Position numbers and translations under genes: made by a program. Below, piece by piece: positions 1-6,874 of a DNA stretch of 7,487 nucleotides; the stretch's first letter is position 1; every line of letters begins with the position of its first letter. The DNA is from Sedimentisphaerales bacterium (GTDB lineage Bacteria > Planctomycetota > Phycisphaerae > Sedimentisphaerales > Anaerobacaceae). The DNA is taken from NCBI GenBank assembly GCA_030630905.1, contig DAOVMB010000102.1, positions 1 through 7,487 of the forward strand, written 5' to 3'. The notes beneath the pieces are model-generated. The model searched no databases. It was not told the origin of the DNA and worked only from the letters and a program-made list of their open reading frames with translations.

Positions 1-1277
1 ACTACTGGCGCATCGATGAGTACAATATCAACGAGACGATCAGCAAGGGCAAAGTATGGAGCTTTACTGTTACCGATTTCATCGGGATAGACAATTTTGA
101 AAACTATGATGCCGGCGAGAATCAGATATGGTACGCGTGGCACGATGGGCTTGGCTATGGCGCGCCCGGCGTCGATCCTTACTTCGCCGGTAACGGAACC
201 GGTGCTGCCGTAGGCGATGAAACCACCCCTTCTTATACCGAGGAGACTATCGTACACGGAGGCGGTCAGTCTATGTCGCTTAACTACGACAACAACAAGC
301 AGGGCTACGCGATGTATTCAGAGGTAGAGCATACGTTGACAGACCAGCGGGACTGGACAGAAGAAGGCGTCACGGAATTATCGCTGTGGTTCAGAGGCAA
401 CCCGGCATCCGTCGGCAGCTTCGTCGAGAGCCCGGCCGGCACTTATACGATGACCGCCTCCGGCGCGGATATCTGGAACACGGCGGATGAATTCCACTTT
501 GCTTCGAAAATACTCTCCGGCGCCGGCTCGATTGTAGCAAGGATCGAGAGCGTCGAGCAGACCGACAACTGGGCCAAGGCCGGCGTGATGATCCGCGAGA
601 CGCCCGATGCCGGCTCGAAATTCGCCGCGGTTTACATTACGCCCACCAACGCCGACGGCACTGCGACAAACGGATGCAGGTTCCAGGCCCGAACGGACAC
701 AGATGCGGCTGCCACCAGCGACAGTGGTGTGGCGACAGCCGAGCAAATGGCAATCGTTGCGCCATACTGGGTGAAACTGGAGCGTGACGTCGGGGGCAAT
801 TTCAGAGGCTACTATTCCAGTAACGGATCCACATGGCAGTCGATGTCATGGAATCCGCAGAGCATCTCAATGGCTTCGAATGTCTATGTAGGTTTAGCCC
901 TGACCAGCCACAACGCCGGTGCAACATGTGAAGCTAAATTCTCCGGCGTGCAGATTACCGGCACAGTGGGGCCGCAGTGGGCTAACCAGGATATCGGTAT
1001 CGAGAGCAACGCCGCCGAGCCACTGTATGTGGCTATAGCCAACAGCGCAGGCGCACCTGCGGTAGTGGTCCACGATGATCCGTCCGCAGCAACGATAGAC
1101 ACCTGGACGGAGTGGGTCATTCCGCTCCAGGCTTTTGCCGACCAGGGCATTGTTCTGACTAACGTTGACAGGATAGCGATTGGTCTTGGTACCCAGGGCA
1201 ATATAGCCACGCCCGGCGGTTCGGGCAAGATGTACTTCGATGACATCCGGTTGTATCAGCCGAGTACTGCTCCATAA
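1..1277 (+). CDS. Secreted multidomain carbohydrate-binding-type protein, C-terminal part (5' truncated)
   Basis: The reading frame is open from position 3 to the TAA at 1275-1277, giving 424 residues with no start in the window; the methionine at 273 is internal. Residues 1-23 are the end of a fibronectin-III-like module with the YWRIDE...KGKVWSFT signature seen in planctomycetal surface proteins. Residues about 29-135 (DNFENYD onward, ending LSLWFRGNPA) and about 336-420 (NAAEPLYVAIAN to YFDDIRLY) read as two halves of one jelly-roll module. Between them, residues about 136-320 resemble a DUF1349/concanavalin-like module (AKAGVMIRE, PYWVKLERD, YYSSNGSTW), followed by a linker GPQWANQDIGIES. 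The protein ends five residues after the jelly-roll with no visible sorting tail or membrane anchor. No catalytic domain lies in the visible part, so the role is probably glycan or surface binding attached to an unseen N-terminal enzyme or scaffold. A strong terminator follows, so this gene is transcriptionally separate from the next one. Domain names come from recalled family patterns, not a search. Confidence 0.85.
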   Translation, partial: YWRIDEYNINETISKGKVWSFTVTDFIGIDNFENYDAGENQIWYAWHDGLGYGAPGVDPYFAGNGTGAAVGDETTPSYTEETIVHGGGQSMSLNYDNNKQGYAMYSEVEHTLTDQRDWTEEGVTELSLWFRGNPASVGSFVESPAGTYTMTASGADIWNTADEFHFASKILSGAGSIVARIESVEQTDNWAKAGVMIRETPDAGSKFAAVYITPTNADGTATNGCRFQARTDTDAAATSDSGVATAEQMAIVAPYWVKLERDVGGNFRGYYSSNGSTWQSMSWNPQSISMASNVYVGLALTSHNAGATCEAKFSGVQITGTVGPQWANQDIGIESNAAEPLYVAIANSAGAPAVVVHDDPSAATIDTWTEWVIPLQAFADQGIVLTNVDRIAIGLGTQGNIATPGGSGKMYFDDIRLYQPSTAP

Positions 1278-1280
1278 AGG

Positions 1281-1340
1281 TACTGCGTGCTGCGTTCCGC
1301 GTGCTGCAGAACGATGAGAACGCTGTACGCTGAACGAATA
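1281..1340. repeat. Heptamer-rich intergenic direct repeat, copy 1
   Basis: This is the first of two near-identical copies flanking the terminator. It contains CGTGCTG at 1286-1292 and again at 1300-1306. The stretch 1300-1340 aligns to 1408-1446 with one substitution and a two-base gap. Its 3' half also has a seven-base rhythm (ACGCTGT, ACGCTGA, ACGAATA). It begins three bases after the stop codon of the upstream gene and is not translated by it. Confidence 0.8.
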
Positions 1341-1348
1341 ATCAATCA

Positions 1349-1390
1349 GGGGCCTGTACCGTTCAATGCGGTATAGGCCCCTTTTGTCTT
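1349..1390 (+). terminator. Rho-independent terminator after the secreted-protein gene
   Basis: Bases 1349-1360 pair with 1370-1381 as a 12-bp stem. Eleven pairs are Watson-Crick (including GGGGCCT with AGGCCCC) and one is a G-T wobble at 1356/1374. The loop is about nine bases or fewer. TTTTGTCTT follows at 1382-1390. The T-run lies on the + strand side, so it ends transcription of the gene stopping at 1277, 71 bases upstream of the stem. Confidence 0.88.
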
Positions 1391-1446
1391 ATTCGTGCTG
1401 CGTGCTGCGTGCTGCAGAATGATGAACGCTGTACGCTGAACGAATA
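1391..1446. repeat. Heptamer-rich intergenic direct repeat, copy 2
   Basis: This second copy starts with three perfect tandem CGTGCTG units at 1394-1400, 1401-1407 and 1408-1414. The same tail as copy 1 follows: CAGAATGATGA, then ACGCTGT, ACGCTGA and ACGAATA. It lies 108 bases downstream of copy 1, directly after the terminator T-run. It ends just before the candidate promoter of the next operon. Confidence 0.8.
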
Positions 1447-1458
1447 CGGGGATTTCTC

Positions 1459-1486
1459 TTGAATGCTCGCTTGCGATCACTACAAT
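1459..1486 (+). promoter_or_regulatory. Candidate sigma70-type promoter for the three-gene operon
   Basis: TTGAAT at 1459-1464 and TACAAT at 1481-1486 are separated by 16 bases. They match the TTGACA/TATAAT consensus at four and five positions respectively. The site lies after the upstream terminator and about 84 bases before the ATG at 1570, leaving a leader of roughly 75 nt. It is the best such pair I could find by eye between the terminator and the start codon. Confidence 0.4.
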
Positions 1487-1569
1487 GTTCTTCATGGCTT
1501 ATTGGAATAACATGCTTACTCCCGTTCCCCAGGATGAATATAACAATCGAATTAGATAGTTAGGATAAC

Positions 1570-3741
1570 ATGAAAATAAGGATTTTCTGCGCTGTAATCT
1601 GCGGTTTATTAATTACCGCTCCCACTGCTTATTCAAACAATGTTCGGCACTTCTATGAGGACCGTCCCTTTGTTCAGGATTTCTCGGAGAAAATCCCGCT
1701 TTCCGAAAAGCTGGCCGTCACAAAATTGTCGGCCGTGCGCTCCGATAGAAACGGCCGCGTCCTGGCCTTATCGAACAAGGGGCTCCTGCAGGTTCATAAT
1801 GGGTGGCTCGTGCCGGACCGAAATTACAGGCCGCTGGCGGATATGCAGGTAAAGAGCATGGATACATATCGCGGTCAATTTATCTACCTGACCGACAAGG
1901 CCGTCCTAAGCAACGCCTGGGCGGGCCGGCTGCTTATACCCCACAAATTGCCCGGCGCCGAATTGTTTGTGCCGGGAAGCAATTTTGATTTTCTGCTGGC
2001 GGGAAAAAGCTCTCTCGCTTATTTCAACCAGGGCAAATGCGTTGACAAGTGGCAAACCGCTCGGGTCGGGGCCAAACAAATTTTGTTCGACCGGGCACAC
2101 AGCCGTTTTCTACTGTTGTTCGACGACAGGCTCGAATGTTTCAGTCCCGGTAAGAAGGCCGCTACAGTTTTCGAGGGCGACAATTTGAATTGCATGGAAT
2201 TAATAAAAAGCAATACAGTTCTCGTCATTGGCACTCAGGACGGATACATCGAACTTGATGCGGACTCCTTGAAGCCGCGTTCGGACCTGCAAAAGAAATT
2301 GCCGTGTACCGATATACGCTGCATCAGGCAAATCGGCGAATCGGTCTGGTTCGGGACGCCCCGAGGAGCTTTTACATTAGACGGTGACGGCCGGATGAAC
2401 TACTACGCCTCGAAACGCTGGATCGTGGACGACAACGTCATTGACATATCAGAAGGGCCTGATAACTCTGTGCTGATTCTCAGCGAGAGCGGGCTCAATA
2501 TCATCCACTTCGAGCCGATGACTCTTGAGCAAAAAGCGGAGCACTTCGATAAGCTTACGCGAAAACGCCATATACGGCATGGTTTGAACTGCGCACTTTC
2601 CATGAGCAAACCAGGTGATTTTTCGTCGGGAACGCTTGTCGACAGCGACAATGACGGCTTATGGACCAGCATGTACCTGGCTGGCGAGCTTTTCCGTTAC
2701 GCCGTCACTGGGTCGGACGATGTCCTGAAGAATTGCTACGAGTCGTTCGATGCGATGGAACGTTTGTCGCATATCAATCACATTGAAGGTTTTCCTTCCC
2801 GGTCGTTCGAACGCGCGGGCTACCATTTGTCGGATAAGTCACGCTGGCAGCCCGCTGAGGACCCGAACTGGACATGGAAAGCGACAACCAGCAGCGATGA
2901 AATCGTCGGGCACATCTTCGTGTACAGCATCTTTATCGAGGTCGTTCCGGACAAAGAATGGCGAGACCAGGCGATTACCCTGATCGACGATATCATGGCC
3001 CACATCGTTCGAAATGACTGGTATCTTATCGACTACGACGGCAAGCCGACGCTCTGGGGCAAGTGGAATCCGGATTACGTAAACAAGTTTCCCAGGCAGG
3101 TGGGCGACCGCAGGCTCAACTCTGTCGAAATCATCGGTTTTCTGCAGACGGCATATCACTTCACCGGCAAGGAAATCTACAAAGACAAAGCTTTCGAGCT
3201 GTTCGAAAAGCACGGCTACCTGGATAACATCATGATCCCCATCTCCAAAATAGGCATGGTCCCCGGCATTGATCTGACTACCGAATGGAATCATTCCGAC
3301 GATGAGCTGGCGTTTCTGTCTTACTGGAATTTGTACAAATATGCCTTCAATGACGAACTGCGTGAAAAATACCGGCAGACAATCAAGGGCCACTGGGAAA
3401 TCGAGCGGCCGGAAAAGAATCCGCTATGGAACCTCATTTATGCCATGACAGGAGCGGCAGAATTTGATCTGGACCAAACCGTTTGGAGCCTGAAAGAGTT
3501 TCCTTTGGATATGATCGGTTGGTCCGTTCAAAACAGTCACCGTAAAGACATAGAGCTGCTGGAGCCTAATTTTCGTAACCAGACTACCCGCGAGGTCCTG
3601 CCGCCCGACGAACGGCCCATGAGCAAGTACAACGGCAACGGCTTCCGCCTGGACGGCGGCAGCGGCGGAAATCGTGAGTATAGCGGCGACATATACCTTC
3701 TGCCCTATTGGCTGGGCAGATATCTAAATAAAATCAAGTAA
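1570..3741 (+). CDS. Exported protein: propeller-like N-terminal half plus predicted alpha/alpha-toroid half, candidate glycan-active enzyme
   Basis: This 723-residue protein starts at ATG 1570 behind AGGA at 1562-1565, with a short four-base spacer. Residues 1-22 form a signal peptide: MKIR, a hydrophobic core FCAVICGLLITA, and a likely cut after TAYS. Residues about 50-315 are beta-rich with repeated short blade-like units (LSAVRSDRNGRVLALSNKGL, SVWFGTPRGAFTLDGDG, VLILSESGLNII). These resemble the sensor-propeller repeats of two-component-regulator-type proteins. Residues about 330-720 are helical and rich in W, Y, D and E. Conserved-looking segments are SDNDGLWTSMYLAGELFRY (358-376), DYDGKPTLWGKWNP (488-501) and TTEWNHSDDELAFLSYWNLY (570-589). 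This pattern suggests a six-hairpin (alpha/alpha) toroid like those of many glycosidases and polysaccharide lyases. I cannot assign a CAZy family. The acidic residues in those segments are catalytic candidates only by inference. It is the first gene of an operon with an SSS symporter 13 bases downstream, which supports an extracytoplasmic role in releasing or recognising the imported solute. It could instead be a non-enzymatic glycan sensor or binding protein. Confidence 0.75.
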   Translation: MKIRIFCAVICGLLITAPTAYSNNVRHFYEDRPFVQDFSEKIPLSEKLAVTKLSAVRSDRNGRVLALSNKGLLQVHNGWLVPDRNYRPLADMQVKSMDTYRGQFIYLTDKAVLSNAWAGRLLIPHKLPGAELFVPGSNFDFLLAGKSSLAYFNQGKCVDKWQTARVGAKQILFDRAHSRFLLLFDDRLECFSPGKKAATVFEGDNLNCMELIKSNTVLVIGTQDGYIELDADSLKPRSDLQKKLPCTDIRCIRQIGESVWFGTPRGAFTLDGDGRMNYYASKRWIVDDNVIDISEGPDNSVLILSESGLNIIHFEPMTLEQKAEHFDKLTRKRHIRHGLNCALSMSKPGDFSSGTLVDSDNDGLWTSMYLAGELFRYAVTGSDDVLKNCYESFDAMERLSHINHIEGFPSRSFERAGYHLSDKSRWQPAEDPNWTWKATTSSDEIVGHIFVYSIFIEVVPDKEWRDQAITLIDDIMAHIVRNDWYLIDYDGKPTLWGKWNPDYVNKFPRQVGDRRLNSVEIIGFLQTAYHFTGKEIYKDKAFELFEKHGYLDNIMIPISKIGMVPGIDLTTEWNHSDDELAFLSYWNLYKYAFNDELREKYRQTIKGHWEIERPEKNPLWNLIYAMTGAAEFDLDQTVWSLKEFPLDMIGWSVQNSHRKDIELLEPNFRNQTTREVLPPDERPMSKYNGNGFRLDGGSGGNREYSGDIYLLPYWLGRYLNKIK

Positions 3742-3745
3742 GGAG
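3740..3745 (+). promoter_or_regulatory. Ribosome binding site that fixes the GTG start of the symporter
   Basis: AAGGAG overlaps the TAA stop (3739-3741) of the preceding gene and sits nine bases before GTG at 3755. An in-frame TGA at 3749-3751 lies just one codon short of the start. The reading frame therefore cannot extend upstream, and GTG is the only well-placed start. The overlap of binding site and stop codon suggests coupled translation. Confidence 0.85.
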
Positions 3746-3754
3746 ATCTGATTC

Positions 3755-5278
3755 GTGTTAGGTGGGCTCGATTATGTTGTGGTTATCGCGTACCTGATCG
3801 GCATCATGCTGCTCGGGTTCTATTTCAAACGTTACGTTCACTCCTCCGAGGATTATTTTCTCGCCGGCAAGTCCCTGCCCTTCTGGGCTATTGGCATGTC
3901 GATTGTCGTCTCGGACATCGGGGCGCAGGATTTCGTCGGAGTCTCGGGCCAGGCATATCGATACGGGATTGCCGTGGGCAATTTCGACTGGATCGGCTCG
4001 GTGCCGGCGATGCTTTTAGGTGCGTTCATTTTTATTCCATATTTCTGGAAGGCGGGACTCTATACGATCCCGGAATATCTGGGCAGGCGCTACAACGATT
4101 ACGTCCGCACGATAGCCTCGGCAACCTGGATTATTTTCTTCGCCTTCAATCTTGGGGTCGTCTTCTGGGCCAGTGCAAAATTACTGAACACGCTTATGGG
4201 CTGGCCCTTCTGGCAGTCGATCATCATCACAGCCTCCGTAGTCGGAGTTTATACCTTCTTCGGCGGGCTGGCTGCCGTAGTCCTGACCGACGTGATACAA
4301 TTGGTCGTAATGTTTGCAGGCGGAGCCCTCATTGTCGTCCTGGGACTTTACCGTGTCGGAGGCTGGGACGGCCTGGTCGATAAAATCACCACCCAGGGAC
4401 ATTCATTCAGCGATTATTTTCGATTAATCCAGCCGGCGGACACTAAAACTCCTTTCCCCTGGACGGGGATTCTTTTCGGCCTGACCTTCGTAATGGCCAA
4501 TGCTTACATGATAGGCAACCAGGCGATCGTCCAGCGGTGCCTGGCAGCCAAAAGCGAATGGGACGCCAAGGCCAGCATGGTTTTGGGGGCGTTTCTGAAA
4601 ATGTTTATCCCCGTGCTGGTATTATTCCCTGGCCTGATTGCGATTGTTTTGTATCCCGACCTGAAAGACGGCGACAACGCTTTTCCTTTGCTCGTCAAAG
4701 AATTGCTCCCCGCCGGCTGGGGATTGATGGGATTGATGTTTGCCGCCCTTCTGGCGGGTTTGATGTCCAGCATCGATTCGATGCTGAATTCGACCGCGAC
4801 GTTGTGGACGAAAGATATTTACGAAAAATATATAAGAAAGGATGCCCCCGACCGGCACTACTTGATAGTGGGACGAATGGCAACTATCGTACTATTAATT
4901 TTCGGCGTGATTACATCGCCGGTAAGTCAATACTTCGCCGGGATATATGTCGCTATACAGACCTTCTTATCATTCTTCCAGGGGCCCGTCTTCTCGGTTC
5001 TCATGCTGGGTATTTTCTGGCGCGGCACTACACAATGGGGCGGACTGTTCGGCCTGCTGGGAGGAATTACAGTTTCCGCTTTGCTTTATATATTCAAAGG
5101 GTACCTGTTTCAAATCGAAGATCCGTTTCTTTATGTTTCCTGGTGGTCGTTCCTGGCCGGGCTGGTTATCGCTATAGTGGTCAGCCTATTCACCCGGCCG
5201 CACCCGGATGAACGGTTGTACGGATTAGTATACCGGCTGGCGGAACCAAAACCAAACACGGCACAAGTTAGGGCTTAA
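3755..5278 (+). CDS. Sodium:solute symporter (SSS family), probable sugar transporter
   Basis: This 507-residue inner-membrane protein should use the sodium gradient to import a solute, most likely a sugar or sugar derivative given its neighbours. Hydrophobic segments run almost throughout, consistent with the 13-14 helices of the SSS/SGLT family (LeuT-like fold). Visible family marks are EDYFLAGKSLPFWAIGMSIV (32-51), TIPEYLGRRYN (104-114), YTFFGGLAAVVLTDVIQ (166-182), GNQAIVQRCLAAKS (254-267) and AGLMSSIDSMLNSTATL (334-350). The paired serines 338-339 lie in the segment that forms the sodium site in vSGLT, so the protein looks functional. Length is normal for the family, with no C-terminal kinase or extra domain. 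It starts at GTG, 13 bases after the exported protein gene, and is followed after five bases by a small membrane protein gene, so the three are probably cotranscribed. Substrate cannot be read from sequence; N-acetyl-sugar, uronate or oligosaccharide transport are all possible. Confidence 0.93.
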   Translation: MLGGLDYVVVIAYLIGIMLLGFYFKRYVHSSEDYFLAGKSLPFWAIGMSIVVSDIGAQDFVGVSGQAYRYGIAVGNFDWIGSVPAMLLGAFIFIPYFWKAGLYTIPEYLGRRYNDYVRTIASATWIIFFAFNLGVVFWASAKLLNTLMGWPFWQSIIITASVVGVYTFFGGLAAVVLTDVIQLVVMFAGGALIVVLGLYRVGGWDGLVDKITTQGHSFSDYFRLIQPADTKTPFPWTGILFGLTFVMANAYMIGNQAIVQRCLAAKSEWDAKASMVLGAFLKMFIPVLVLFPGLIAIVLYPDLKDGDNAFPLLVKELLPAGWGLMGLMFAALLAGLMSSIDSMLNSTATLWTKDIYEKYIRKDAPDRHYLIVGRMATIVLLIFGVITSPVSQYFAGIYVAIQTFLSFFQGPVFSVLMLGIFWRGTTQWGGLFGLLGGITVSALLYIFKGYLFQIEDPFLYVSWWSFLAGLVIAIVVSLFTRPHPDERLYGLVYRLAEPKPNTAQVRA

Positions 5279-5283
5279 GTAGA

Positions 5284-5526
5284 ATGTTAAAAGCTATATT
5301 AAACGCTTTAAGATATGTTCTTAATTTCGATTGGTTGGCCGGCGTCTCAATGGGTGCCGCCAAGAACGTTTTTCTTGTCCTGTTCGTCTTGATAGGGATT
5401 CTGGTTCTGCTGATCCCCAATGATTTCATCTATAATGGGGTGGAAAAACGTAGATGGTGGCTCAACCTAAAACTCTGGGCGCTGGGCGATCTGGCCTTTA
5501 TTTTTATCACGTACTATATTTTCTAA
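5284..5526 (+). CDS. Small two-helix membrane protein, possible symporter partner (unknown family)
   Basis: This 80-residue protein starts five bases after the symporter stop codon. AGGG at 5270-5273 lies ten bases before the ATG and is a weak binding site, so translation may depend on coupling. Residues 1-20 look amphipathic and include the WLAG segment. A first hydrophobic helix covers about 26-45 (NVFLVLFVLIGILVLLIP). A basic, tryptophan-rich loop follows (EKRRWWLN, 54-61), then a second helix at about 62-80 that reaches the very C-terminus. I do not recognise a family. Small two-helix partners of SSS transporters are known (for example the YjcH/DUF485 and YhdT/DUF997 types and the sodium/substrate symporter small subunit). 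This sequence does not obviously match any of them and is encoded downstream. Coding status is supported by operon position, tight spacing and clear membrane-protein composition. Confidence 0.72.
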   Translation: MLKAILNALRYVLNFDWLAGVSMGAAKNVFLVLFVLIGILVLLIPNDFIYNGVEKRRWWLNLKLWALGDLAFIFITYYIF

Positions 5527-5555
5527 GACCTCAGAAGTCAGCCCCGTCGAGCGGT

Positions 5556-6830
5556 CTAAAGCAGTTCCTCGGCGTTATCATATATCTTTTCGATGGCCTT
5601 CGCGACCATATCCATGTCTGTTTTTGCCCCCATCAGTATTGTATGATGAAAACAAACCGATTCTTCCGTAAAGATTCTATGGCAAACCGGCAGTTCGTAA
5701 CCGGCCGGGTCGATTTCCTGCCAGTGCTTTTTACTAAGCTTGTATCGCTGCGGCTTCGTATGGGGGGTATATAACGCACATGCATTCAGAGGTTCATAAC
5801 TTGCCTCAACCGAACATCCCAGCTCTTTGCCCAGCGCCTCTCTGAATTTCCTGACGTCGAGGCCCTTAAATTTGCCCTTATCGTATCTGAACGAGAAATT
5901 ATAACACGCCCCCAATGTTTCTGTTTTATCGTTTTTCATCGGCAGGACACCTGGCAGCTCTGTGAGCAATGAGTTCAAGTATTTTGCATTTTCGCCCCGA
6001 ATACGGTTTTGTTCCGGCAGCCTTTTCAGCGATTCAATCAGCAGGGCCGCCTGAAAATCCGTCATCCGGTAGTTGCCCGACTGAATCAAATCACCTTCGC
6101 TGCCATAGAGTCCCGCACCCTTATCGGCGGACTCTTGATTCTCAGGTCTTCTGCCGCAATTCCGAAGCGCATCGAGCTTCTCGAACAGTTGTGGATCGCT
6201 TGTAGTAACGGCCCCGCCCTCCCCTGCCGTCATAAGCTTCGAGAGCTGAAAGCTGAAACTTCCCGCGTCACCGATGCTGCCGGCTTTCTTTCCCTTCCAC
6301 TCGCCCCCATGCTTATGGGCGCTGTCCTCGATGACCCGGAGATTGTGTTTGCGCGCGATCTCCATAATGGCATCCATGTCGGCAAAACATCCGTAAAGGT
6401 GCACGGGGATAATCGCTTTGGTTCGCGGCGTGATGGCCTTTTCCACCTCAGCCGGATCGATGCACCAGTTGTCCCGGCTGACGTCAACGAGAACGGCAGC
6501 GGCATTGACATCCAGGACAGCGGCCGCCGTCGCCTGCCACGTCAGACCGGGGACAATTACCTCATCGCCCAATCCGACGCCGCACGCTTCCAGAGCAAGC
6601 TGCAAAGTGACGGTTCCGTTAGCCGCCGATATTGCATATTCAGTCCCGACGAATTCTGCAAAGGCCTTGTTGAATTCCAGCTCTTTCGGGCCGTTATACG
6701 ACCAGACTCCGCTTCTTAAGACCTCAAGCAGGCCCTTCTCTTCATTTTCATCCCATACAGGCCACTTGGGCCACGGTTTCGCTTTGGCATCCCGCAGCGG
6801 CTTGCCGCCATTGATGGCTAACTTGCTCAT
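5556..6830 (-). CDS. DegT/DnrJ/EryC1/StrS-family PLP-dependent aminotransferase
   Basis: This 424-residue enzyme of fold type I should transfer an amino group, usually from glutamate or glutamine, to a keto-sugar, keto-cyclitol or sugar nucleotide in the cytoplasm. It starts MSKLAINGGKPLR, the usual opening of this subfamily. NGTVTLQLALEACGVGLGDE (71-90) and VIVPGLTWQAT (91-101) belong to the cofactor-binding half. VIEDSAHKHGG (166-176) contains the aspartate D169 that pairs with the pyridine nitrogen. SFSFQLSKLMTAGEGG (191-206) contains the Schiff-base lysine K198. GNYRMTDFQAAL (252-263) is the standard late motif. All key residues are present and length is normal or slightly long. Some family members have His where this one has Gln195. 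Similar sequences are often auto-named scyllo-inosose aminotransferase, but the substrate cannot be fixed here. The gene converges on the transporter operon with a 29-base gap and diverges from the GH2 gene across 124 bases. Confidence 0.93.
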   Translation of the reverse strand: MSKLAINGGKPLRDAKAKPWPKWPVWDENEEKGLLEVLRSGVWSYNGPKELEFNKAFAEFVGTEYAISAANGTVTLQLALEACGVGLGDEVIVPGLTWQATAAAVLDVNAAAVLVDVSRDNWCIDPAEVEKAITPRTKAIIPVHLYGCFADMDAIMEIARKHNLRVIEDSAHKHGGEWKGKKAGSIGDAGSFSFQLSKLMTAGEGGAVTTSDPQLFEKLDALRNCGRRPENQESADKGAGLYGSEGDLIQSGNYRMTDFQAALLIESLKRLPEQNRIRGENAKYLNSLLTELPGVLPMKNDKTETLGACYNFSFRYDKGKFKGLDVRKFREALGKELGCSVEASYEPLNACALYTPHTKPQRYKLSKKHWQEIDPAGYELPVCHRIFTEESVCFHHTILMGAKTDMDMVAKAIEKIYDNAEELL

Positions 6831-6839
6831 TCTATTATT

Positions 6840-6846
6840 TCCTTTC
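6840..6846 (-). promoter_or_regulatory. Ribosome binding site of the aminotransferase
   Basis: Read on the - strand, GAAAGGA occupies 6846 down to 6840, nine bases before the ATG whose complement is at 6828-6830. It is a strong match to the anti-Shine-Dalgarno sequence and supports that start. Confidence 0.8.
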
Positions 6847-6874
6847 TACATGTCCATACCAACTCGACCGCAAC

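Noticed and set aside
1281..1446. CRISPR array
   Set aside because: There are only two repeat copies, the intervening sequence is a terminator hairpin rather than a spacer, the repeats contain internal heptamers, and no cas gene is present.
1494..1559. Possible 21-codon leader peptide (starting MAYWNNM) upstream of the exported protein gene
   Set aside because: There is no ribosome binding site before its ATG, no run of regulatory codons and no attenuator hairpin after it. Its stop ten bases before 1570 is probably chance.
1562..1570. AGGATAACA shared between the leader at 1562-1570 and the divergent region at 6875-6883, as a common regulator site
   Set aside because: A nine-base match between two places in 7.5 kb is expected by chance, and the first copy is simply the ribosome binding site plus the start codon's first base.
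2839..3393. A 184-codon open frame on the - strand inside the propeller/toroid gene
   Set aside because: It lies wholly antisense to a gene with a signal peptide, operon spacing and coherent protein character. Its own translation shows no recognisable domain.
4537..5211. A 224-codon open frame on the + strand, out of phase within the symporter gene
   Set aside because: The symporter frame carries clear SSS motifs across the same bases. The overlapping translation is arginine-rich with no membrane or domain pattern, as expected of a shadow frame.
5526..5557. Possible bidirectional terminator between the convergent genes (AGACC pairing with GGTCT)
   Set aside because: The stem is only five base pairs with a 22-base loop and no T-run, too weak to call.
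6009..6719. A 236-codon open frame on the + strand opposite the aminotransferase
   Set aside because: It is fully antisense to an enzyme with all PLP motifs and a good ribosome binding site, and has no recognisable features of its own.
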